Below are positions 14,279-19,757 of a stretch of 21,655 bases of DNA, piece after piece. The DNA comes from a virus. The translations under genes were made by a program, and so were the position numbers. The notes beneath the pieces were generated by a model. That model did not search any database, was not told the origin of the DNA, and saw only the letters and a program-made list of their open reading frames with translations. The stretch covers positions 1 to 21,655 of the IMG/VR virus record IMGVR_UViG_3300009154_002002. One strand, given 5' to 3'. Numbering within the stretch: the stretch's first letter is position 1; each line of letters begins with the position of its first letter.

Positions 14279-15409
14279 TTAGTCACGCACAGCGGCGAGG
14301 ATGTAGTCACCGTTCTTTGCATGGTAATCCTTGTAGTTCTTCAAGCGGCTAGTCTTCATAGGCAGCTTGTAGTTACGAAGGATAGTAGCAAGCATCATAA
14401 CTTGCAACTCGGTGTCCATGTTGTCAAGGTAGAAACGGAACACGTTGTCAAGTTCTTCGTGCCATGCAACGATATCGTTTTCCTTCATACGCTCGCCGCC
14501 ACGCTTGTCAAACGAGTCCTTCAACTCATAGCAGCAAGAGACCGTGAGAGAATACTTGGCACCGATTTCCTTAGTACGCAAATCCTTGACCTTGCCAGAC
14601 AAAATGTCACTAGGGTTAGGCATCTGGCTTGCAACCTTACGATGGGCAGCAAACTTGAGTGCAACACCTTCGCCAACCGTACCAGATACAAGGTCATTGA
14701 GTTCGGTATCGTTAAGGTCTTCTTGCAGCAACTCACTGACAAACGACCACGAACGAGGCGTAGCAAACGATGCACCTGACGAGCGAGGATCAAAGTTGAA
14801 CAAGTCGTTCTTGTTGCAGGTGACATAGGCAACCACATCAGGATTGATGGCATGGTTGATAGCCCAATCATTCCACGACTCAAAGTCAACACGCAAGTTC
14901 AAGTGAACAAAACGGTTGGCAAGTGGCGATGGCATACGATAGACTACACCACGGTCAGTGTCACGGTTACCAGCGGCAACGATAACAACGTTCTCAGGCA
15001 ACTCATAGGTGCCAACACGACGATTGAGAACCAACTGGTATGCAGCAGCCTGTGTTGCTGGTGCAGCAGAGTTCATTTCGTCAAGGAACAGGAACACTAC
15101 AGGATACTGAGCAGCCTCTTCCTTAGAAGGAAGATCAGGCGGCGCATTCCACATAGCATTGCCAACAGTAGGATTGTAGTAGAGAACGCCCTTCAAGTCA
15201 GAAGGGTCCATGAGTGCAAGACGCAAGTCATACAACTTGCCACCCATGCTTTCGCAAAGGTCTGCAACGAGTTCGGACTTACCGATACCAGGCGCACCCC
15301 AAAGGAATACAGGACGCTTGCGACGAGCGCAAACCATGACCTCACGCTTTGCAGCAGCGAGGGTAACCGTGCGCACTTCTGAAAGTGCATTGTCAGTGTT
15401 CTTAGCCAT
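14279..15409 (-). CDS. MoxR-type AAA+ ATPase
   Basis: The 376-residue ATPase has Walker A GAPGIGKS (38-45), Walker B VFLFLDE (105-111), sensor 1 AAGN (145-148) and a likely arginine finger in ANRF (164-167). The order and spacing, and the ALMDPSDLKG segment before Walker B, fit the MoxR family of chaperone-like ATPases that act with a VWA-domain partner; that partner is the next gene. Such pairs remodel or insert metals into target proteins. GGAGAAACACA precedes the ATG. The visible base composition is richer in G and C than the radical SAM arm. The target in infection is unknown; assembly or host-protein remodelling are both possible. Confidence 0.93.
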   Translation of the reverse strand: MAKNTDNALSEVRTVTLAAAKREVMVCARRKRPVFLWGAPGIGKSELVADLCESMGGKLYDLRLALMDPSDLKGVLYYNPTVGNAMWNAPPDLPSKEEAAQYPVVFLFLDEMNSAAPATQAAAYQLVLNRRVGTYELPENVVIVAAGNRDTDRGVVYRMPSPLANRFVHLNLRVDFESWNDWAINHAINPDVVAYVTCNKNDLFNFDPRSSGASFATPRSWSFVSELLQEDLNDTELNDLVSGTVGEGVALKFAAHRKVASQMPNPSDILSGKVKDLRTKEIGAKYSLTVSCCYELKDSFDKRGGERMKENDIVAWHEELDNVFRFYLDNMDTELQVMMLATILRNYKLPMKTSRLKNYKDYHAKNGDYILAAVRD

Positions 15410-15438
15410 TGTGTTTCTCCATCAGTTGACTATAATTT

Positions 15439-15466
15439 AATATAGCATATTATTTTGTTCTGTCAA
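15439..15466 (-). promoter_or_regulatory. Promoter for the MoxR gene
   Basis: Minus strand TTGACA (15461-15466), 16 bp spacer, TATATT (15439-15444) with extended TGC. The leader continues TTATAGTCAACTGATGGAGA, the same leader type as at 16493, 17067 and 21590. An A-rich stretch lies upstream of -35. Confidence 0.9.
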
Positions 15467-15475
15467 GAACTTTTT

Positions 15476-15802
15476 TTACAGCGCACCCGTCCAACGAATG
15501 CAATCAAGAGTACCGTCTAGAACATTGCCACGAGCAAAGTTTATAGCAGGCGAACGCCACGAAGCAGGCTTCAAGATATCGCCAGCACGGAACTTGCCAC
15601 CATCCTTCTTAACCACGAAGGAATGCACCGAATTACGCTGAACAATCTTGAAATATTTGCTGCCTTCCTCAATGCGGAGTGAGGCATTATATTCTTCAAT
15701 CATCTTGGCGACGATTGGATCATTAGTACGATTGCCATTCCAAGCAAGATAATCGGCTTTGGACTTTTCAATGATAGCGGCGAGACCAGATTGCATATCC
15801 AT
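15476..15802 (-). CDS. Conserved small phage protein, unknown function
   Basis: The 108-residue protein has a helical N-terminal half (AAIIEKSKADYLAWN, KMIEEYNASL) and a beta-rich C-terminal half with KYFKIVQRNSVHSFVVKKDG, FRAGDILKPASWRSPA and NFARGNVLDG, ending in IRWTGAL. From memory the GDILKPASW...PA.NFARGN pattern recurs in small proteins of large tailed phages, without a known role. GGAG lies 7 bases before ATG 15802; a second ATG at 15796 is less well placed. It is a single-gene unit with its own promoter, as expected of an early accessory gene. Confidence 0.85.
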   Translation of the reverse strand: MDMQSGLAAIIEKSKADYLAWNGNRTNDPIVAKMIEEYNASLRIEEGSKYFKIVQRNSVHSFVVKKDGGKFRAGDILKPASWRSPAINFARGNVLDGTLDCIRWTGAL

Positions 15803-15818
15803 GGGAAATCTCCGTTGC

Positions 15819-15845
15819 TGTTTATATTATAACAATAACACAGAA
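15819..15845. repeat. Promoter-cassette direct repeat, family B, copy 1
   Basis: These 27 bases are identical to 16180-16206. Outside them the copies continue with a shared tctccgttgc that in the second copy is separated by two extra bases. The repeat covers the -10 region and leader of two neighbouring promoters. Confidence 0.9.
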
Positions 15846-15859
15846 ATGAGGTATGTCAA
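15832..15859 (-). promoter_or_regulatory. Promoter for the 108-residue gene
   Basis: Minus strand TTGACA (15854-15859), 16 bp spacer, TATTGT (15832-15837) with extended TGT. A TATAAT lies 6 bases further on, too far from -35 for the normal spacing. Near-identical to the promoter at 16193-16220. Confidence 0.82.
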
Positions 15860-15867
15860 GCAAAAAA

Positions 15868-16161
15868 TTATGCTGCTTTCCGCAGATCACGACCAGAAAA
15901 TGCCTCAAGAATTTCAAAATACCAGTCCTCGTTCTTGTCACGAAGGATATTAAGCGGTGCCTGATGGTTGTGTTCAAGAGCCATGAAGTAGCCTTCAACA
16001 GTATGGTTGGCAATCAGTTCCTTGATGAACTTTGCTTTAGTAAAGGGGCTTTTAGAATGTTTAAAACGTGCAACAAAACGGCGTTCAGCACCATAAAAAA
16101 CATAATCACCCGTGGTGACGAACAGTTTCTTATCAAAGCGATTGGTTGGGATCAACTGCAT
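15868..16161 (-). CDS. Conserved small phage protein, unknown function
   Basis: The 97-residue protein is basic and contains VFYGAERRFVARFKHSK, FTKAKFIKELIANHTVEGYF, PLNILRDKNEDWYFEIL and a C-terminal SGRDLRKAA. A small alpha-beta fold is likely. I cannot name the family, though the FTKA.FIKELI.NHTVE.YF pattern feels familiar from other large phage genomes. GGAGAATTTAA precedes the ATG. It stands alone behind a promoter cassette that is nearly the same as that of the next gene down. Confidence 0.83.
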   Translation of the reverse strand: MQLIPTNRFDKKLFVTTGDYVFYGAERRFVARFKHSKSPFTKAKFIKELIANHTVEGYFMALEHNHQAPLNILRDKNEDWYFEILEAFSGRDLRKAA

Positions 16162-16179
16162 TTAAATTCTCCGTTGCAC

Positions 16180-16206
16180 TGTTTATATTATAACAATAAC
16201 ACAGAA
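16180..16206. repeat. Promoter-cassette direct repeat, family B, copy 2
   Basis: Identical over 27 bases to 15819-15845; it contains the -10 region and leader of the promoter of the 97-residue gene. Confidence 0.9.
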
Positions 16207-16220
16207 TTGCGGTTTGTCAA
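16193..16220 (-). promoter_or_regulatory. Promoter for the 97-residue gene; overlaps the upstream stop codon
   Basis: Minus strand TTGACA (16215-16220), 16 bp spacer, TATTGT (16193-16198) with extended TGT. The TGA stop of the 81-residue gene (16217-16219) lies inside the -35 box. Confidence 0.82.
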
Positions 16221-16462
16221 GCAGTTTTTTGCATCATTTCGCTAAGAATAAACTTAGCGATATTCATCTGCTGACGGATAAATTCATCTACATTTGGGTG
16301 CGGAATTGTTGGATTCCGCCTAGCCATCATTTCCTGACAATCGGAAAGAATACCCATGACGACCATCTCCACGCCAACCAGTTTGGCAGAGATACTGTTA
16401 ATATATTGGTCACGGATATCGGCTTTGGTCATACCAAACATCGTAAGATCGGTGGCAGTCAT
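16217..16462 (-). CDS. Small phage protein, unknown function
   Basis: The 81-residue protein looks wholly helical and methionine-rich: MTKADIRDQYINSISAKLV, VEMVVMGILSDCQEMMARR, VDEFIRQQMNIAKFILSEMM. No signal peptide or convincing membrane segment. I do not recognise the family. GGAGAGCGAGAC precedes ATG 16462. Its stop codon lies within the -35 box of the next promoter, so the gene's end and the promoter are under shared constraint. Confidence 0.8.
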   Translation of the reverse strand: MTATDLTMFGMTKADIRDQYINSISAKLVGVEMVVMGILSDCQEMMARRNPTIPHPNVDEFIRQQMNIAKFILSEMMQKTA

Positions 16463-16469
16463 GTCTCGC

Positions 16470-16523
16470 TCTCCATCAATTGACTATAACTTAATATAAC
16501 ACGGATTTAGGGGTTGTCAAGCA
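16470..16523. repeat. Promoter-cassette direct repeat, family A, copy 1
   Basis: These 54 bases match 17044-17097 at 52 positions. They span the whole promoter (-35 to -10), the leader and the GGAGA ribosome site. Confidence 0.93.
16493..16520 (-). promoter_or_regulatory. Promoter for the 81-residue gene
   Basis: Minus strand TTGACA (16515-16520), 16 bp spacer, TATATT (16493-16498) with extended TGT. The A-rich block AAAAAGTGC precedes -35. Member of the 54-base cassette shared with 17067-17094. Confidence 0.9.
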
Positions 16524-16530
16524 CTTTTTA

Positions 16531-16809
16531 TCAGATAATTGAACCATCATGGTAAAGACGGTTAAACTCACGAATAGCAAAATAGTTAATTCGCTTACCA
16601 GTTTTAGTAGGAACTTTACCGCCTGTGGCAATACCATATTGGCGACCACGCTCGTAACACCACTGTGCGGCACCGTGAGAAGCAGTTTCCCACTTGTCAT
16701 AATCGGGGTCAAATGGGCGACCTGCTACCGCATCCTGTACACCTTTGGTAAAATAACGGTTATGAAGGATAGTGGAAATCTTAGCCTTACGGGTGCTTAC
16801 TTGTGCCAT
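16531..16809 (-). CDS. Small conserved phage protein, unknown function
   Basis: The 92-residue basic protein contains NRYFTKGVQDAVAGRPFDPDYDKW, here noted as NRYFTKGVQDAV then GRPFDPDYDKW, followed by WCYERGRQYGIATG and a lysine-rich TKTGKRINYFAIREF tail. The YF..GV.DA..G.PFD and W.YERGR.YG pattern resembles small early proteins of several large phages that I cannot assign to a function. GGAGCGGCGAA precedes the ATG. Single-gene unit with its own promoter. Confidence 0.83.
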   Translation of the reverse strand: MAQVSTRKAKISTILHNRYFTKGVQDAVAGRPFDPDYDKWETASHGAAQWCYERGRQYGIATGGKVPTKTGKRINYFAIREFNRLYHDGSII

Positions 16810-16835
16810 TTCGCCGCTCCATTGCTTATATTAGT

Positions 16836-16863
16836 AATATAACACAGAATTAGAGGCTGTCAA
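16836..16863 (-). promoter_or_regulatory. Promoter for the 92-residue gene
   Basis: Minus strand TTGACA (16858-16863), 16 bp spacer, TATATT (16836-16841) with extended TGT. TTATATT and AATATAA form an inverted repeat around a 3-base centre over the -10 box, as at 17325 and (with one changed base) 18135. Confidence 0.9.
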
Positions 16864-16866
16864 GGG

Positions 16867-17037
16867 TTATTTTTTAACCCCGTCAGTGAGACCGATTGCC
16901 ACACATTCTTTAGGAAATTTAGCCCACATTTCTGTGATAAGAGAAGCACGGGATTCCTCAATGCCAGGAATTTCAACGATTTCGCTTAGGGTGATGATTT
17001 CTTCAAGATACTGAGAAAATGACCAAGAATTGCGCAT
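16867..17037 (-). CDS. Small phage protein, 56 residues, unknown function
   Basis: This short gene fills the otherwise empty stretch between two promoter cassettes. The product begins MRNSWSFSQYLEEIITLSEI, continues with VEIPGIEESRASLITEMW and ends KECVAIGLTDGVKK. It looks helical and acidic. GGAGAACACGG precedes the ATG, and it has a full promoter of the common type, which together make a real gene likely despite its size. No family recognised. Confidence 0.8.
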   Translation of the reverse strand: MRNSWSFSQYLEEIITLSEIVEIPGIEESRASLITEMWAKFPKECVAIGLTDGVKK

Positions 17038-17043
17038 CCGTGT

Positions 17044-17097
17044 TCTCCATCAATTGACTATAACTTAATATAACATGGATTTAGGAGTTGTCAAGCA
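17044..17097. repeat. Promoter-cassette direct repeat, family A, copy 2
   Basis: Matches 16470-16523 at 52 of 54 bases, covering promoter, leader and ribosome site. Confidence 0.93.
17067..17094 (-). promoter_or_regulatory. Promoter for the 56-residue gene; overlaps the upstream stop codon
   Basis: Minus strand TTGACA (17089-17094), 16 bp spacer, TATATT (17067-17072) with extended TGT. The TGA stop of the 67-residue gene (17091-17093) lies inside the -35 box. Confidence 0.9.
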
Positions 17098-17294
17098 TTA
17101 TTTTCAAAGTAACGGATATCGGCTTCTGTGGTATGGGGGTCTTCTGCACGGATTGCCGCAATTAGCAAGCCCCACTGCATGTCGATGGCTTTTGATACCA
17201 TATTGGCTTCATCATAACATTCGGTATCCATATAAAGTGAATATGAGGCTTCAAGAGCGGTTAAATCCATGCGGATGGCTTCGATGTGGTTCAT
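17091..17294 (-). CDS. Small phage protein, unknown function
   Basis: The 67-residue acidic protein is predicted helical: HIEAIRMDLTALEASYSLYM, ECYDEANMVSKAIDMQWGLL, then AAIRAEDPHTTEADIRYFENN. It may be a short helical hairpin. The family is not recognised. GGAAAGG lies upstream of ATG 17294. Its last codons run into the next promoter, with TGA inside TTGACA. Confidence 0.78.
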   Translation of the reverse strand: MNHIEAIRMDLTALEASYSLYMDTECYDEANMVSKAIDMQWGLLIAAIRAEDPHTTEADIRYFENNA

Positions 17295-17324
17295 GGGGTA
17301 TACCTTTCCATTGCTTATATTATG

Positions 17325-17352
17325 AATATAACACAGATTTAAGGGTTGTCAA
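17325..17352 (-). promoter_or_regulatory. Promoter for the 67-residue gene; overlaps the upstream stop codon
   Basis: Minus strand TTGACA (17347-17352), 16 bp spacer, TATATT (17325-17330) with extended TGT. The TGA stop of the 215-residue gene (17349-17351) lies inside the -35 box, and that gene's lysine codons supply the A-rich upstream block. The leader (17308-17330) is identical over 23 bases to 18118-18140. Confidence 0.9.
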
Positions 17353-17996
17353 GCACTTTTTTTGATCCGCACATAGTGTAAACGGGTCTGATTATTGTCA
17401 TCATGCTTGTGAATTCTAGCCGAAATAGCGATAATATCGCCCCGATTTAACTGTTCTGACAGCGGAAAACAGACCAAATTTTGGTCAGCAGTGAGGGCGG
17501 TATGATACCATTTGTTATAGTTGGCACTATAAACCGCTGATTTGATGGTCAAATCTGCTTCAATATTGTCGCCAACCTTGCCAATATGACGGCTATTTTC
17601 GGCAATAACACGCAGTTCATCCTGCGCTTTTTCACGCCCAATTGCGTTAAAATAGGAGTTAGGAACGCTGGCAACCAAGGCTAAGGTCTTGAAATCCTTG
17701 GCATTAATTGCCTTTTGTTCTGTCAATAGGACAAGATTCTTCCAATAATCATGGAGAGTGCCAGCAATAAGTTCAATCATTTTGCTATCAAGATACTCTA
17801 GAATTTGATCAGCAATTTCAATGTCTTGTGGCAAATGGTCAAAGTTTACCATTTCTGGATTGAGAAATTCACGCATAAGTGCGCCATTGGAAAGTTCACC
17901 TTCCTTGGCATCATAACGCTTGATATACTTGCCATTAACCCGTTGGGCGGCTACGGCGGCAGTCATGGCATCTTTGAGAGAAATGGTATCAGTCAT
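17349..17996 (-). CDS. Conserved phage protein with possible C-terminal OB-like domain
   Basis: The 215-residue protein starts MTDTISLKDAMTAAVAAQRV and has a helical middle part with FDHLPQDIEIADQILEYLDSK, HDYWKNLVLL, DFKTLALVASVPNSYFNA. The C-terminal third is beta-rich (IEADLTIKSAVYSANYNKWY, LVCFPLSEQLNRGDIIAISA, TRLHYVRIKK) and suggests an OB-like fold; this is inference. From memory, similar sequences occur in marine T4-like phages without a stated role. ATG 17996 is chosen because AAAAGGAAACTAGCA precedes it; the 18 extra residues from 18050 belong to the overlapping arfA-like gene. It overlaps that gene by 8 bp, so the two are co-translated. Confidence 0.87.
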   Translation of the reverse strand: MTDTISLKDAMTAAVAAQRVNGKYIKRYDAKEGELSNGALMREFLNPEMVNFDHLPQDIEIADQILEYLDSKMIELIAGTLHDYWKNLVLLTEQKAINAKDFKTLALVASVPNSYFNAIGREKAQDELRVIAENSRHIGKVGDNIEADLTIKSAVYSANYNKWYHTALTADQNLVCFPLSEQLNRGDIIAISARIHKHDDNNQTRLHYVRIKKSA

Positions 17997-18108
17997 TGCT
18001 AGTTTCCTTTTGCTTCTTACGATTATAACTGCCTTTGCCTTTTTTGGCAAGAACTATTCGCTGACGGTACAGCGGTTTCGCTAATTCTCTTGCTTCTGCG
18101 CTGCGCAT
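17989..18108 (-). CDS. arfA: ArfA-like alternative ribosome-rescue miniprotein (39 residues)
   Basis: The product is only 39 residues, with KPLYRQRIVLAKKGKGSYNR as its core. This matches the conserved part of Escherichia coli ArfA (recalled as [20 protein letters not shown]): PL, RQR, KKGKGSY and R are identical and correctly spaced. ArfA enters the empty mRNA channel of ribosomes stalled on truncated messages and recruits release factor 2; the basic KKGKGSY..K part is the channel-binding segment. The phage form ends soon after it and lacks the hydrophobic tail that makes full-length bacterial ArfA unstable, so it resembles the short active form. GGGGAAAGGCA precedes the ATG; it has its own promoter and overlaps the 215-residue gene by 8 bp. 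Confidence 0.82.
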   Translation of the reverse strand: MRSAEARELAKPLYRQRIVLAKKGKGSYNRKKQKETSND

Positions 18109-18134
18109 TGCCTTTCCCCATTGCTTATATTATG

Positions 18135-18162
18135 AATATAGCATGGATTATATATCTGTCAA
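18135..18162 (-). promoter_or_regulatory. Promoter for the arfA-like gene; overlaps the upstream stop codon
   Basis: Minus strand TTGACA (18157-18162), 16 bp spacer, TATATT (18135-18140) with extended TGC. The TGA stop of the 126-residue gene (18159-18161) lies inside the -35 box. Confidence 0.9.
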
Positions 18163-18539
18163 GACATATTTTGAATAGCTTGCCCTAAATTTCCACCACA
18201 AAGTTCTAACATCATAGAGAGTTCGCTATCCATTAGGAATAGTTCACCTTTGCTCATTTGGTAAAACCAAGGGTGGTTATGATAGCGATCCATTAACACT
18301 AGTTCTTTGCCATTGATTTGATACTTCCGTCTGTCAATTTGATGCTCATAGAATTTATAACCAGCATTGCGCATAATCTCAAATGCAGTGTTATTGAGCC
18401 TGAAACCAAAATTTTTATTGTTATTATACCAATAAAGAATATAGATATTTTTTTGATTTATATGTGGAATGAACGCATCTTCACCGTGTGCAAGATGATA
18501 TAATTCATGTGTCCAATCGGTCTTAGACTTTTGTGTCAT
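18159..18539 (-). CDS. Phage protein, unknown function
   Basis: The 126-residue protein is rich in Tyr, Asn and His, with DWTHELYHLAHGEDAFIPH, NIYILYWYNNNKNFGFRLNN, YHNHPWFYQMSKGELFLMDS and a helical end MLELCGGNLGQAIQNMS. HELYH near the N terminus matches HExxH, but a single short motif is not enough to call a metalloprotease. I chose ATG 18539 (overlap of 17 bp with the upstream gene); GTG 18566 would add 9 residues and neither has a good ribosome site, so coupling is likely. Last gene of the RNase H operon. Family not recognised. Confidence 0.7.
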   Translation of the reverse strand: MTQKSKTDWTHELYHLAHGEDAFIPHINQKNIYILYWYNNNKNFGFRLNNTAFEIMRNAGYKFYEHQIDRRKYQINGKELVLMDRYHNHPWFYQMSKGELFLMDSELSMMLELCGGNLGQAIQNMS

Positions 18540-18831
18540 TTTTTGCAGGATAAACCGATGGTCCACTATTAAGTAGAACTACACTGAAACGAGTTGTTTT
18601 GAATTGTGTATTAAGTTTCTTGCAAAGATTGATAGCGTGACCAGGATTTGAAAATGAACTTTTCTTATATTTTGGACCAGCATATTGTGCTAACATACTT
18701 GTAGTTTTAAGATTAACTGGCTTATTATCTAAGAAGATAGCCCATATGCCTTCGCTAGCCAAAACTTGTTCTGACTTATATGTTTGTTTATTAGTAATTT
18801 CAAGTAGTACTTGAGGCTTAGGTCTTGACAT
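18523..18831 (-). CDS. Small phage protein, unknown function
   Basis: The 102-residue basic protein contains PQVLLEITNKQTYKSEQVLA, GIWAIFLDNKPVNLKTTSML, KYKKSSFSNPGHAINLCKKL and RFSVVLLNSGPSVYPAKND. Alternating hydrophobic residues point to a small alpha-beta fold. No family recognised. The ribosome site is weak. A CTAAATAATTTTAG element lies just upstream, so it may start a separate transcript within the operon. Confidence 0.72.
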   Translation of the reverse strand: MSRPKPQVLLEITNKQTYKSEQVLASEGIWAIFLDNKPVNLKTTSMLAQYAGPKYKKSSFSNPGHAINLCKKLNTQFKTTRFSVVLLNSGPSVYPAKNDTKV

Positions 18832-18843
18832 ATTGAGTATTCG

Positions 18844-18857
18844 CTAAAATTATTTAG
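18844..18857 (-). promoter_or_regulatory. Possible late promoter or operator (CTAAATAATTTTAG)
   Basis: A perfect inverted repeat CTAAA/TTTAG around TAAT in the 42-base gap before the 102-residue gene. It shares CTAAATAAT with the site at 3445-3455 and looks somewhat like a T4-type late box. Function uncertain. Confidence 0.3.
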
Positions 18858-18873
18858 CCTATTGAAATTAGGT

Positions 18874-19098
18874 TTAAAAATTATCTCCTACCAATTCAAC
18901 CGTAAGAACGTTGTTATTCTGAACTTTTTCTTCTAGTTCTGCAATTTTACTTTCAAGTTCAAGCACATGTGCAAGAACATCAGCAAGTTCTTTTGTAACA
19001 TTGGCAATGGTTTCCTTATCAAGAACTAAGTTATTGCCAACAATGTTTTGTCCACGATTAATAAATTCTCTAATATGATGTGTTCTAGGCGGTCTCAC
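18874..19098 (-). CDS. Small coiled-coil phage protein, unknown function
   Basis: The 74-residue protein has a basic N terminus (RPPRTHHIREFINRGQNIVG) and a heptad-like helix (NVTKELADVLAHVLELESKI, then AELEEKVQNN) that should form a coiled coil, ending TVELVGDNF. The start is GTG 19098, inside the end of the upstream gene (14 bp overlap), with AAGGA 9 bases further upstream. A small oligomerising or adaptor protein is possible; no family recognised. Confidence 0.7.
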   Translation of the reverse strand: MRPPRTHHIREFINRGQNIVGNNLVLDKETIANVTKELADVLAHVLELESKIAELEEKVQNNNVLTVELVGDNF

Positions 19099-19564
19099 TA
19101 TTCATGATCCTTAAACGTTCTTGCTGTTCCAACTTGGTCTTAAATGGACCTTCATATTCATATCGTTGTAGCGTAATAAGTTTAGGTGCATATTCTGCTA
19201 CGAATGATTTATTATACTTAACAATATAATAACCAGCACAGTAGAATGAACTACTCTTATCATTTTTAGTGTATAGTGGAAGTTTAAGTTTTACATTCCA
19301 TAGCGTATTGTGCGGTGTATGATTGGTGGGAAAACCATATACTTCACCATCAATTGTTTTTGTTTTAAGTTCACGAGTTCTGCGAACAATAGAGATATTT
19401 TTCTTTTCTGACATTTCTGCCATACTTGGAAATACTTCTACTACATCACTAACTGTGCAACGAACGCCGCTATTGGTTTGCGCAATGTTTCCAATGCGTT
19501 CGCCTTTGTCGTTTTCAATAATCCAGAAACGATTTTCTACAATGTTTTTAGCCTTGAGTGTCAT
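19085..19564 (-). CDS. Conserved T4-like phage protein, unknown function
   Basis: The 159-residue protein has a beta-rich N-terminal half (NIVENRFWIIENDKGERIGN, GVRCTVSDVVEVF) and a conserved-looking C-terminal half with YGFPTNHTPHNTLWNVKLKL, PLYTKNDKSSSFYCAGYYIV and PKLITLQRYEYEGPFKT. From memory the YPTS..PYN..WDVK..LPLYTK and PKLITLQRYEY.GPF pattern recurs in marine T4-like phages as a hypothetical protein. ATG 19564 is chosen over TTG 19582 because AAGGAAAG lies before it. It overlaps the upstream membrane-protein gene by 17 bp and the downstream one by 14 bp. Confidence 0.85.
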   Translation of the reverse strand: MTLKAKNIVENRFWIIENDKGERIGNIAQTNSGVRCTVSDVVEVFPSMAEMSEKKNISIVRRTRELKTKTIDGEVYGFPTNHTPHNTLWNVKLKLPLYTKNDKSSSFYCAGYYIVKYNKSFVAEYAPKLITLQRYEYEGPFKTKLEQQERLRIMNSETA

Positions 19565-19757
19565 CTTTAATCTTTCCTTCAATCATGTCAAAAAATGAAT
19601 TATATTCACTACGAACTTCAATAAATGAAGCCCAACCAATAGCAGCAACGATATCCATTAGAACACGGTCTTGGTCAAGGTTCCAATAGTGAAAAATCTC
19701 ATATCCAAAGAAAATGATAATTACCCATGGAAAATACTTTACAAAAAAATTACGCAT
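19548..19757 (-). CDS. Small membrane protein
   Basis: The 69-residue protein has a clear transmembrane segment near the N terminus (FFVKYFPWVIIIFFGYEIF, about 4-22) and a second, weaker hydrophobic stretch (VLMDIVAAIGWASFI, about 32-46), followed by an acidic soluble tail. It is likely in the host inner membrane. Small membrane proteins downstream of replication genes in phages may act in superinfection exclusion, lysis or membrane attachment of replication; which applies here is unknown. AAAGGAAT precedes the ATG, which overlaps the exonuclease stop by 8 bp. Confidence 0.82.
   Translation of the reverse strand: MRNFFVKYFPWVIIIFFGYEIFHYWNLDQDRVLMDIVAAIGWASFIEVRSEYNSFFDMIEGKIKDDTQG

Noticed and set aside
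12903-15382. Several plus-strand open frames of 80-180 codons opposite the MoxR and VWA genes
   Set aside because: They mirror the codon pattern of genes with intact Walker and MIDAS motifs and lack promoters and ribosome sites.
15853-16245. Plus-strand frame of 130 codons through two small genes
   Set aside because: It runs through two minus-strand promoters and genes; the minus genes have better start sites.
15819-18140. Regular short repeats that could suggest a CRISPR array
   Set aside because: Units are separated by 200-900 bases of coding sequence, differ in subfamily and contain promoter boxes; they are promoter cassettes.
18159-18539. Metalloprotease call from HELYH in the 126-residue protein
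   Set aside because: A lone HExxH in a short protein without a third ligand or zincin context is not sufficient.
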